DNA of 64,000 nt from Lachnospiraceae bacterium. GTDB taxonomy: Bacteria; Bacillota; Clostridia; Lachnospirales; Lachnospiraceae. Position numbers and translations under genes: made by a program. The DNA lies in NCBI GenBank assembly GCA_910576125.1, contig CAJTHM010000018.1, positions 92,312 through 156,311 of the forward strand, given 5' to 3'. Positions 8,643 through 16,199 of this stretch are shown piece after piece; the first letter of the stretch is position 1; each line of letters starts with the position of its first letter. The notes under the pieces were generated by a model. The model was not told where the DNA came from. It saw only the letters and a list, made by a program, of their open reading frames with translations, and searched no databases.

Positions 8643-9572
8643 ATGAGCCTGCTGACAGTAATCGTGCCCTGCTACAATGAAGAGGAGAATGTGTCTTTCT
8701 TTTATGAAGAGCTTATGAAGAATGAGCCCTTTTTCGTGAAAAAAGGAATAGAGCTGGAGCTGCTCTATGTGGACGATGGATCCAGGGACGGGACGGTTTC
8801 CGAGATAAAGAAGCTGCGGGGAAAGGACGAGAGAGTGCACCTGGTCTCATTTTCCAGAAATTTCGGGAAAGAAGCGGCCATTTATGCCGGACTGGAGAAC
8901 TCCAGAGGCGATTATGTGGTGATGATGGATGTGGATTTGCAGGATCCTCCGTCCCTGCTGCCTGAAATGTTCTCCTTTATAGAGCAGGGATATGATTCCG
9001 CGGCCACCAGAAGGGTCTCCAGAAAGGGAGAGCCTCCGGTCAGGAGCTTTTTCGCCAGGATGTTCTACCGCCTCATGAAGAAGATTTCCAGGACGGAGAT
9101 CATGGACGGCGCCAGAGATTACCGGCTGATGACCAGACAGATGGTGGACGCCATCCTGTCCATGCAGGAGTACAACCGCTTTACCAAAGGAATCTTCGGA
9201 TGGGTGGGCTTTCGGACCAAGTGGATTGAATATGAAAATGTGGAGAGACTGAAGGGAGAGACCAAGTGGAATTTCTGGAAGCTGTTCCTGTATTCCATAG
9301 ACGGAATCTGTGCCTTTTCCACAGTGCCTTTGATGCTGGCCTCCGTGATGGGGGTGTTCTTCTGTGTGGTAGCCTTTCTGATGATTGCGTTCATCATTGT
9401 CCGCAAGCTGATATTCGGCGATCCGGTATCGGGCTGGCCCTCTCTCGTGTGCATCATCCTGATGACCAGCGGCGTACAGTTCTTCTGCACGGGAATATTG
9501 GGCCAATACCTTGCAAAGACCTATATGGAGGTGAAAAAGCGCCCCATTTATCTTGTGCGGGAGAGTTTCTAG
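8643..9572 (+). CDS. Family 2 glycosyltransferase, GtrB/DPM1-like, with two C-terminal TM helices
   Basis: A 309-residue enzyme with an N-terminal GT-A domain: LTVIVPCYNEEENV, VDDGSRDGT, then DVDLQDPPSLLPEM with the metal-binding DVDLQD. There are two transmembrane helices near residues 230-255 and 265-290. Proteins of this shape transfer a sugar from a nucleotide sugar to undecaprenyl phosphate at the inner membrane face. The usual GtrA flippase partner is not adjacent; one GtrA gene lies far away at 34970-35458. Expressed from its own promoter, it is the first gene of the rightward glycan region. Confidence 0.88.
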   Translation: MSLLTVIVPCYNEEENVSFFYEELMKNEPFFVKKGIELELLYVDDGSRDGTVSEIKKLRGKDERVHLVSFSRNFGKEAAIYAGLENSRGDYVVMMDVDLQDPPSLLPEMFSFIEQGYDSAATRRVSRKGEPPVRSFFARMFYRLMKKISRTEIMDGARDYRLMTRQMVDAILSMQEYNRFTKGIFGWVGFRTKWIEYENVERLKGETKWNFWKLFLYSIDGICAFSTVPLMLASVMGVFFCVVAFLMIAFIIVRKLIFGDPVSGWPSLVCIILMTSGVQFFCTGILGQYLAKTYMEVKKRPIYLVRESF

Positions 9573-9587
9573 GGAGGTTGATAAAAA

Positions 9588-9646
9588 GTCTTAACGAATT
9601 CTTAGCGGTCTTAAGTCTTTTCCTATGCGGATTTTTGTGGTAGAAT
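9588..9646 (+). promoter_or_regulatory. Putative promoter with extended -10 and two GTCTTAA direct repeats before the Spo0A-C-like gene
   Basis: TGG plus TAGAAT (9638-9646) forms an extended -10, without a good -35 at 17 bases. Two identical GTCTTAA heptamers (9588-9594 and 9608-9614) lie 20 bases apart at about the -35 position, two helical turns. They could be an activator or repressor site, but this is only a pattern. Confidence 0.35.
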
Positions 9647-9702
9647 GTGATATGTTCATCGTAGTAAGCAAGCAGCAGTCAACATAAGAAAGGGGAATTC
9701 AT

Positions 9703-10080
9703 ATGGAGATTACTGCAGTAAAAGATTGTGATCTTGAAAAATACATTACGGAAATCATGCTAGATGTAGGAGTTCCGGCACATTTGAAGGGATACCACTA
9801 CCTCAGAAGCGCCATTCTTCTGTCCGGAAGGGATATGGAGGTAGTGACCAGCGTGACGAAACTGCTGTATCCGGCAATTGCCAGAAGATTCAAGACAACA
9901 GACCAGAAAGTAGAACGTGCTATTCGTAATGCCATCGAGGTGTCATGGAACAGAGGGAATGTGGAAACCTTTGAAAAAATGTTCGGATATTCCGCGTCGT
10001 CAGGCAGAACCAGACCTACCAACAGTGAGTACATAGCCCGCATCGCGGACAAAGTCCGGCTGGATATCAAGGCTATGTAG
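9703..10080 (+). CDS. Stand-alone Spo0A C-terminal (sigma-A-activating DNA-binding) domain protein
   Basis: The 125 residues are almost entirely a Spo0A_C domain. The block GVPAHLKGYHYLR, the recognition region ERAIRNAIEVSWNRGN and the end RPTNSEYIARIADKVRLD match the effector half of Spo0A closely. The receiver domain with the phospho-aspartate is absent, and the ATG 9703 with AAAGGGG upstream leaves no room for it. It is thus probably a small DNA-binding protein recognising 0A-box-like sites without phosphorelay control. Placement at the head of a polysaccharide locus suggests a regulator of that locus. It is not a truncated spo0A by accident: start, promoter and terminator all look intact. 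Confidence 0.9.
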   Translation: MEITAVKDCDLEKYITEIMLDVGVPAHLKGYHYLRSAILLSGRDMEVVTSVTKLLYPAIARRFKTTDQKVERAIRNAIEVSWNRGNVETFEKMFGYSASSGRTRPTNSEYIARIADKVRLDIKAM

Positions 10081-10136
10081 GTCTGAACCGAAGGAACAAC
10101 AGAAGATAGAAACGCTTCTTACTGCGGGAATGAAAG

Positions 10137-10164
10137 GCAGCCGGGTGAAAATCCGGCTGCTTTT
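10137..10164 (+). terminator. Intrinsic terminator after the Spo0A-C-like gene
   Basis: An 8-bp perfect stem (10137-10144 with 10153-10160) with an 8-base loop is followed by TTTT. It isolates the regulator from the downstream membrane-protein gene. Confidence 0.75.
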
Positions 10165-10185
10165 GTGGACTTTGCCGGATAAGTG

Positions 10186-10194
10186 TGGTAGAAT
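10186..10194 (+). promoter_or_regulatory. Possible extended -10 promoter element for the downstream locus
   Basis: TGG plus TAGAAT (10186-10194) repeats the same extended -10 core, in the shared context GTGGTAGAATGT, seen before the Spo0A-C-like gene. No convincing -35 box is visible. It is placed directly after a terminator and 56 bases before the likely start of the next gene. Confidence 0.35.
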
Positions 10195-10249
10195 GTCCTT
10201 ATTCAAGACAATGGAGGCTGGAACCGGGCCGGACAGGAGTTTTTGCGGC

Positions 10250-11176
10250 GTGAAGAAAAATACTTTCGGGGATTATCTGATTATAGGAGAGATTGCCATT
10301 ATCGGCCTGGCGGAGATTTCGCATCTGACAGGTGTTTTTTTAAAACGGTCTTTTGCGGACTGCGCCATGCTGCTTGCCATTCTGCTGTGTGCGCTGTTGA
10401 TTACGGGAGTGGGATTTCTGGCAGTGCGGTGGAAGGATATTTTTGCGGAATCAGCGGGGGAACCGCGCGTGAGCGGCACAGAGAAGCTTTTATACGCGAT
10501 GTTTGCGCTAATAGTAATTTCACAGCTTATTTTCATTGGTATGGGGAATGCTATCTACAGAAAAGGCGACATGACGGTGGAGACAGTGGAGAGCTTCCTG
10601 ACTTGTGACAGGATTTACCAGGTCAATCCCATGACAGGAATGCCATATACAGAAGGAATGCCGTCCCGGCTGAAGATATTGTGCCTGCCCACGCTGTATG
10701 GCAGCCTTTGCAAATGGACAGGACTGCCGCCGGCGCTGGTGGTTCAGAAGATTGTTCCCATGGCGGTATTGCTTGGCAGCTATCTTTCCTTTTCTCTGCT
10801 GGGCAGGACATTGTTCGCGGAGGACGGCAGGAAACGGGCCTGTTTTCTGTTACTGGTATCCCTTCTTTTGTGGGTGGGATCCTACCGTTACGGAATAGAA
10901 GGATTTGATTTGCTCTGCTGCGGCTGGCGCGGCGTGGCTGTCCGGGGGGGAGTGCTTCTGCCCTGGCTGGTGTCCCTGTGCCTGCGGCGGAAATGGTTCG
11001 GCATCTTATTATGTGCTGCAGCTGAGGGCTGTATAGTCTGGACATTGTATGGATGCGGCGTCTGTCTGGCGGTGGCGGCAGGGATGACGGCGGCAAGGAT
11101 AATCTGCCGGAGGATTCCGGGCATGGCCGACAGGGGAATGACTGCACGCGCTGGAGAAAAGGGGGACGTGAAATGA
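10250..11176 (+). CDS. Polytopic membrane protein of glycan locus (possibly DUF6077-like)
   Basis: A product of about 308 residues with seven to eight hydrophobic segments. The loop QVNPMTGMPYTEGMPSR resembles the extracytoplasmic loop of large DUF6077-type membrane proteins, but I am not certain of the family. The frame is open from 10130, across a terminator stem and the promoter. GTG 10250 with AGGAG 10 bases upstream is a better start (VKKNTFGDYLIIGE). It overlaps the next gene by four bases (ATGA), so the two are translated together and may be halves of one function, such as glycan polymerisation or a lipid-linked sugar transferase. Confidence 0.55.
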   Translation: MKKNTFGDYLIIGEIAIIGLAEISHLTGVFLKRSFADCAMLLAILLCALLITGVGFLAVRWKDIFAESAGEPRVSGTEKLLYAMFALIVISQLIFIGMGNAIYRKGDMTVETVESFLTCDRIYQVNPMTGMPYTEGMPSRLKILCLPTLYGSLCKWTGLPPALVVQKIVPMAVLLGSYLSFSLLGRTLFAEDGRKRACFLLLVSLLLWVGSYRYGIEGFDLLCCGWRGVAVRGGVLLPWLVSLCLRRKWFGILLCAAAEGCIVWTLYGCGVCLAVAAGMTAARIICRRIPGMADRGMTARAGEKGDVK

Positions 11177-12021
11177 CGGAGCTCCTTCAAAATGCGAGCC
11201 TTAGATGGGTCGGTTACAAGGGCAGCGGGAAAATAGTGGCGCTGTTGCTGGCGGTTCTGCTGTTTTGGTGGTTTGCCGAAAAGGAAAAAAAGCAGAGGGC
11301 TCTTTTGCTCTATACCACTGCAGCGGCGGCATGCTGTATCGTGCCTGTGACAGCTGCTCTCCTGATGTTATATCAGACGAAATTTTACGATTATGAGTGG
11401 ATATGGAGTATGGTGCCCGTGACGGCCGTGACAGCATATGGCCTCACACTGTTCCTGGCAGGACACTGGAAAGAAGCGCAGGGGAACTGGCGCAGGGGAT
11501 TGCCTGTGACATTGCTGCTGCTGATGGCCATGCTGTTCTGCGGGGATCTGGGTGGAGATATGGAAGCCCGGGCAGAGACGAATGCGGAAAAGGACGAGGC
11601 CTATGAGGTAGTCGGGATGCTTTCGGAGAGATGGTCCCGGGAGGATATCTGTCTCCTTGCCCCGCAGAGAATCCTGGAGTACGCCAGAGAGGCGGACGGA
11701 CGCCTTCGGCTTGCCTATGGAAGAAATATGTGGGATCCGTGGCTGAACGCGTATGCCTATGATACCTATGACGGGAAAGCGGAAGATTTATGTCAGTGGA
11801 TGGCGTGGGCCGAGCAGGCTTCCTGGATCTGGATGCCTGAGGCGGACAAGGAAGAAATGCTGGACACGCTGGAGAAACAGGTGGAGACGGCAGTGGAAAT
11901 GGGCGTGAACTGTCTGCTGCTTCCCGCGGGGATACCCTCAGATATGTCGGAGAGGATAGAGAAAGCCATGGGCGCAGAGGTGCAGACACTTGGGGACTAT
12001 GTCGCCTTTACGCTGTTCTAG
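11173..12021 (+). CDS. Membrane-anchored protein coupled to the preceding membrane protein
   Basis: 282 residues. Three to four hydrophobic helices occupy residues 18-125. A soluble C-terminal domain of about 150 residues with many Glu, Trp and Tyr follows (DPWLNAYAYDTYDG and WAEQASWIWMPEAD). ATG 11173 overlaps the previous stop. No catalytic motif is recognised. The paired architecture suggests it is the C-terminal half of a protein that is a single chain in some relatives; a missing-stop or frameshift explanation is not needed because the junction is a normal ATGA coupling. Confidence 0.5.
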   Translation: MTELLQNASLRWVGYKGSGKIVALLLAVLLFWWFAEKEKKQRALLLYTTAAAACCIVPVTAALLMLYQTKFYDYEWIWSMVPVTAVTAYGLTLFLAGHWKEAQGNWRRGLPVTLLLLMAMLFCGDLGGDMEARAETNAEKDEAYEVVGMLSERWSREDICLLAPQRILEYAREADGRLRLAYGRNMWDPWLNAYAYDTYDGKAEDLCQWMAWAEQASWIWMPEADKEEMLDTLEKQVETAVEMGVNCLLLPAGIPSDMSERIEKAMGAEVQTLGDYVAFTLF

Positions 12022-12063
12022 GACAGGATTTGAGAGATAAGATTGCCGGAAAAGAGGAAAGCT

Positions 12064-12822
12064 ATGGATGGGCTGGTCAGCATCATCGTGCCTGTATACA
12101 ATGTAGAGAAATATATCGGGGAAACCATTGCCTGTGTGGAGGCACAGACTTATGGGAACTGGGAACTTCTGCTGGTAGAGGATAACAGCAGCGACAGAAC
12201 GTTGGCGGTGATAGGGCGCTGTATGGAGGAGAGGGAGGACTCCAGGATACGGCTGATTCGCCAGCCCTCCAACATGGGGGCCGCCAGGGCCAGGAACAGA
12301 GGACTGAAAGAGGCCCGGGGAAGATATATCGCCTATCTGGACGCGGATGATCTGTGGGTGCCTGAAAAGCTGGAAAAGGAACTGCGCTTTCTGCGGGAAA
12401 AAGAGGCCGCGTTTGCTTTCACCGGCTATGAATTCGCAGATGAGCAGGGCAGAGGCACAGGGAAGGTGGTACATGTGCCGGAGACACTGTGTTACAGGAG
12501 GGCTTTGAGCAATACAACGATTTTTACGACTACGGTCATGTTCGATACCGAGAAAATTGACAGAGAACAGCTGGAGATGCCGGTAGTCAAGAGCGAGGAC
12601 ACCGCGCTCTGGTTCCGGGTGTTGAGAAACGGGTATACTGCTTATGGGCTGGATGAGAATCTGGTGCGTTACAGGCGCTCGGACAATACGCTTTCGGCCA
12701 ACAAGCTGGAGGCGCTGCGGCGCATCTGGCATCTCTACCGGCGATGCGAAAATTTGAGCCTGCCCCGCAGCGCATGGCATTTCTGTTTCTGGGCAATCAG
12801 GGCAGTCAGAAGAAGACTGTAG
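12064..12822 (+). CDS. Family 2 glycosyltransferase
   Basis: A 252-residue cytosolic GT-A enzyme. VSIIVPVYNVEKYI opens the nucleotide-sugar fold, VEDNSSDRT follows, and DADDLWVP is the DXD metal site. The frame extends to a TTG at 12043, but ATG 12064 has GAGG six bases upstream and starts at the family N-terminus. It transfers a sugar to the growing lipid-linked repeat; the donor cannot be predicted. Next to the initiating phosphotransferase gene. Confidence 0.87.
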   Translation: MDGLVSIIVPVYNVEKYIGETIACVEAQTYGNWELLLVEDNSSDRTLAVIGRCMEEREDSRIRLIRQPSNMGAARARNRGLKEARGRYIAYLDADDLWVPEKLEKELRFLREKEAAFAFTGYEFADEQGRGTGKVVHVPETLCYRRALSNTTIFTTTVMFDTEKIDREQLEMPVVKSEDTALWFRVLRNGYTAYGLDENLVRYRRSDNTLSANKLEALRRIWHLYRRCENLSLPRSAWHFCFWAIRAVRRRL

Positions 12823-12840
12823 TGATGGGGAGGATTTATT

Positions 12841-14298
12841 GTGAATCTGAGTACCAATGAAAAGAAACTGAGACATTTGGAGACATTCAAGAGGCTGATC
12901 AATCTGGGGCTGACTACGGTGTGCCTGGGACTGGAGATCGCGATATTTGCCTATTGGTGGCAGATGCAGTTCCGCTGGAGCGTGGTGGAAGCGCTGCGGT
13001 ACTTCCAGGGCAAGGGCCATGTGCTGGAAGTCTCTATCTATGGAGTGGTATTGATTCTGCTGTCCTCCATGTACGGAGGCATCCGTCTGGGCTATCTTAA
13101 GAACGTGGAGCTGATTTTTTCCCAGGTCTTTGCCACCCTGATGGCTAATATCTTCATATACGCGGAGCTTTCCGTGATGGCCGCCCAGCCTTTTGTCCCT
13201 GACGTGTTCATTCTCATGATGGTGGAACAGACGATTGTGGTAATCATATACATCAATGTGGCCAACCGCCTCTACCGCGCCATTTTCCCGCCCCGCAGGC
13301 TGTTGCTGATTCATGGGGACAGGCCCATAGAGAATATCAGCAGCAAATTTGCGCTCCGCAAGGACAAATATATCATCACCAGGACCATTCATGTGGAGGA
13401 GGGCTTTGAGGCTGTCTGCAGGACGATTCAGGAGTCCTACGAAAGCGGCGAGTGCAATGCCGTGGTGCTGGGGGACATCTCCGTGGCGGACAGGACGCCT
13501 TTGATTAAATTCTGTTACGGGCATTCCATCCGCTTCTACCTGCTGCCCAAGATAACGGATGTGATACTGATGGGGGCAGAGGAGCTCCATGTGTTTGACA
13601 GCCCCATGTTATTGACCCGTGAGTACAGCCTCACCATAGAACAGCGGATCATCAAGAGATGCATCGATGTGACGGGCGCATTGATATTGCTGGCGCTGGC
13701 ATCTCCCTTTATGCTGCTGACGGCTCTTGCCATTAAGCTCTATGACGGCGGCCCCGTCTTGTACAAGCAGGTGCGCTGTACCTTGAATCAGAGGGAATTC
13801 TATATCATGAAATTTCGGAGCATGCGGACGGACGCGGAGAAAGACGGCGTGGCGAGGCTCGCTCAGAAGAACGACGACCGCATCACGCCTGTGGGAAAAA
13901 TCATCCGGAAATGCAGGCTGGACGAGCTGCCGCAGTTAGTAAATATCCTGAGAGGGGACATGTCTTTCATCGGCCCCAGGCCGGAACGGCCGGAAATCAT
14001 TGCCCAGTATCTGGAGGTCATGCCGGAGTTCGCCTGTCGTATGAAAGTGAAGGCCGGGCTGGCCGGTTTTGCGCAGGTATATGGAAAATATAATACATCC
14101 CCTTACGACAAGCTGAAGCTGGATCTGACTTATATCGAAAATTATTCTGTCATGCTGGATATCAAGCTGATGCTGCTGACTCTGAAGATTCTCTTCTGGC
14201 CGGACAGCACAGAAGGCGTGGAGGCGGAGCAGATTACGGCTTTGCGGGAAGAGCGCAAAAAGCAGCAGGAGAGGCAGGACAAAAAGGATGAGGAATGA
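12841..14298 (+). CDS. Polyprenyl glycosylphosphotransferase (initiating sugar-phosphate transferase, WbaP/CpsE type)
   Basis: 485 residues. The N-terminal membrane part has about four helices (residues 18-140). A CoA-binding-like Rossmann middle follows (about 155-250), and then a catalytic PF02397 domain starting at RCIDVTGALILLALASPF. Its motifs are KFRSMRTDAE, RLDELPQLVNILRGDMSFIGPRPERPE and GLAGFAQVYGKY. It places the first sugar-1-phosphate on undecaprenyl phosphate. GTG start 12841 with GGGGAGG seven bases upstream. A second, short initiating transferase (24844-25461) lies in the same locus, so two different lipid-linked sugars may be started here. Confidence 0.93.
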   Translation: MNLSTNEKKLRHLETFKRLINLGLTTVCLGLEIAIFAYWWQMQFRWSVVEALRYFQGKGHVLEVSIYGVVLILLSSMYGGIRLGYLKNVELIFSQVFATLMANIFIYAELSVMAAQPFVPDVFILMMVEQTIVVIIYINVANRLYRAIFPPRRLLLIHGDRPIENISSKFALRKDKYIITRTIHVEEGFEAVCRTIQESYESGECNAVVLGDISVADRTPLIKFCYGHSIRFYLLPKITDVILMGAEELHVFDSPMLLTREYSLTIEQRIIKRCIDVTGALILLALASPFMLLTALAIKLYDGGPVLYKQVRCTLNQREFYIMKFRSMRTDAEKDGVARLAQKNDDRITPVGKIIRKCRLDELPQLVNILRGDMSFIGPRPERPEIIAQYLEVMPEFACRMKVKAGLAGFAQVYGKYNTSPYDKLKLDLTYIENYSVMLDIKLMLLTLKILFWPDSTEGVEAEQITALREERKKQQERQDKKDEE

Positions 14299-14299
14299 T

Positions 14300-15379
14300 A
14301 TGTGGAAAGGATATTATGGGAAAGAACCCTTTGACCTGCGCCTGACAGTACTTCGTTTGGCATACCGGCTGCCGCTCATCATAGCCGTCACGGTTCTGGG
14401 CACATTGCTTATCGGCGGCGGATATTATGTGAAAAATGTGCTTCTGCAGGGGGAAAAGATATATACGGCCACGTCCTCCTACCGGGTGGAGTATGCGGTG
14501 GACAGTGTGGAAGACATTATGAGCGTGTATATCAATGAGATGAGCTGGAATACCTATATGCAGTCCCGGATGTTTCTGGACGCAGTAGAGGACTACCTGG
14601 GGGAGGCTGGCGTGAAGGGGATAAGCAGCCAGGAACTGGCGGAGTCGATTTATGCCCGGGTGCTGTCGGATCTCAGGCTGCCCTCCACGACGGTCACTAC
14701 GGCCAGCCCGGAAAAGAGCGTGGCGATAGCCCGTGCCGTGGAAGCCGCCATGGTGCAGGAACTGGCAGAGGAAGTAAGCGAGATTGACTACATTACGGTA
14801 ATAGACCCGGGCGATGCTGCGGAGGAGGTACGCCCGGTCCTCAGGGTGAGGAGAGTGTCCGTCTTCGGCGCAATTCTGTCCTGCTTTTCCGTAATCGTGA
14901 TTCTGCTTTTGAAAGAGACAGGGGATGACTGCATCTGGCTGCCTGCCTCTATCCGGAAGCGGTATGGCGTAAAGGCGGCAGGGACCATAGAGAGCAAAGA
15001 ACTGGGTGAAAACATAAAGTATTTTTTCCGAAAAGAGGAAGTGCCGAAGGAAAGTCCCGGAAAAGCTGCTGCGGTCGCGGTCTGTCCGGTTCAGGAGGAG
15101 CTGGATTCGGAAGAGGTGCTGAAGCGCCTTCAGGAGATATGCCCCGACATCTGCGGAGAGTGGTCCGCCGTTCTGTCTCCGCTGAAGAATCCTCAGGTTG
15201 CAGAGCAGCTTAGGGAGGCGGAGGGCATTTTGCTGGCGGTAAAGGCGGGGAGTCATGCGGGCAGGATGTTCGAGCGGGTCCTGGAATACCTGGAACAGCA
15301 GGACTGCCAGGTGACAGCGGCAATCCTGTGGGATGCGGATGAGAAGCTGCTTCGGAGATACGACTTTCTTAAGATATGA
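14300..15379 (+). CDS. Wzz/CapA-like polysaccharide co-polymerase with degenerate kinase-like cytoplasmic tail
   Basis: 359 residues. A transmembrane helix near residues 25-45 and another near 190-210 flank an extracytoplasmic domain, as in chain-length determinant proteins. The C-terminal 130 residues look like the fold of a BY-kinase end (GILLAVKAGSHAGRMFERVL) but have no Walker A or tyrosine cluster. It could be a catalytically dead fused kinase domain. ATG 14300 has GAGG six bases upstream; a second ATG at 14288 overlaps the previous stop codon. Role: controlling polymer length with the EpsG-type polymerase downstream. Confidence 0.72.
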   Translation: MWKGYYGKEPFDLRLTVLRLAYRLPLIIAVTVLGTLLIGGGYYVKNVLLQGEKIYTATSSYRVEYAVDSVEDIMSVYINEMSWNTYMQSRMFLDAVEDYLGEAGVKGISSQELAESIYARVLSDLRLPSTTVTTASPEKSVAIARAVEAAMVQELAEEVSEIDYITVIDPGDAAEEVRPVLRVRRVSVFGAILSCFSVIVILLLKETGDDCIWLPASIRKRYGVKAAGTIESKELGENIKYFFRKEEVPKESPGKAAAVAVCPVQEELDSEEVLKRLQEICPDICGEWSAVLSPLKNPQVAEQLREAEGILLAVKAGSHAGRMFERVLEYLEQQDCQVTAAILWDADEKLLRRYDFLKI

Positions 15380-15416
15380 ACCAGAAAGACTGAGGCATAC
15401 GGACGGGGAGAAAGAT

Positions 15417-16199
15417 ATGAAGGTTCAGGTACTGGCATCTGTCATGAATGAAGAACCGAAAGCGCTTCTGGAGCGTATGAGGCTGGAATCGGACGCGGTC
15501 ATCATCAATCAGTGCGACAGGCTGGATTTTGAGAAAATAGCATATAAGGGGTATCAGGTGCAGTTCTTTTCCTTTCCGGACAGGGGCGTGGGCAGGAGCC
15601 GCAATGAGGCGATCCTCAGGGCGGACGGCGATATCTGTCTTTTCTCGGATGCGGATATTGTGTATGAGCCTGGATACGCGGAAAAAATAGCCGCGGAATT
15701 TCAGAACAACCGCCAGGCGGATATGATACTCTTCAATATCACAGTGGAGGAGGCCCGCAGGACCTATCATATCACGGAGCGCAGGCGGGTCCGCTGGTAC
15801 AATTGCGGCAGATACGGAGCGGTGAGCTTCGCTGTCCGCAGAAAGAGCCTGTTTTCCTCCGGGGTGACTTTTTCTTTGCTGTTCGGCGGCGGAGCAAGAT
15901 ATGGCAGCGGCGAGGACAGCCTGTTCTTAAAAGAATTCATGGATAAGGGTTATTCTGTGTATACGGCGCCCGTCACCATCGGACGGGAGATTTCCGGGAA
16001 ATCCACATGGTTTTCCGGCTATGATGAGAAATTTTTCCGGGACAAAGGGGTATTGTACCGTTATCTGTACGGAAAGATGGCGTGGGCCATGGCGCTTAGG
16101 TTCCTGCTGGCGCATCGGGACAAGCTGTGCGCCGAGGTGCCTCTGGGGCAGGCGTTCCGGTGGATGCGGGATGGAGAGGAATCGCAGGGAAAGGGATAG
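15417..16199 (+). CDS. Family 2/A glycosyltransferase
   Basis: A 260-residue enzyme starting MKVQVLASVMNEE. It has a conserved GVGRSRNEAILRADGDICLF followed by SDADIVYEPGY, the DXD-type metal site. ATG 15417 is preceded by GGGGAG; the open frame from 15333 lies inside the previous gene. The GRSRNEAI...DADI pattern resembles galactosyl/N-acetylgalactosaminyl-type GT-A enzymes that sense a polymer end, but specificity is not predictable. The next gene starts right at its stop. Confidence 0.82.
   Translation: MKVQVLASVMNEEPKALLERMRLESDAVIINQCDRLDFEKIAYKGYQVQFFSFPDRGVGRSRNEAILRADGDICLFSDADIVYEPGYAEKIAAEFQNNRQADMILFNITVEEARRTYHITERRRVRWYNCGRYGAVSFAVRRKSLFSSGVTFSLLFGGGARYGSGEDSLFLKEFMDKGYSVYTAPVTIGREISGKSTWFSGYDEKFFRDKGVLYRYLYGKMAWAMALRFLLAHRDKLCAEVPLGQAFRWMRDGEESQGKG

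Noticed and set aside
11938..13590. 550-codon open frame on the minus strand
   Set aside because: Antisense to a GT2 gene and the initiating transferase, both with clear family motifs. The antisense protein is His/Gln/Pro-rich with no recognisable domain, typical of GC-rich shadow frames.
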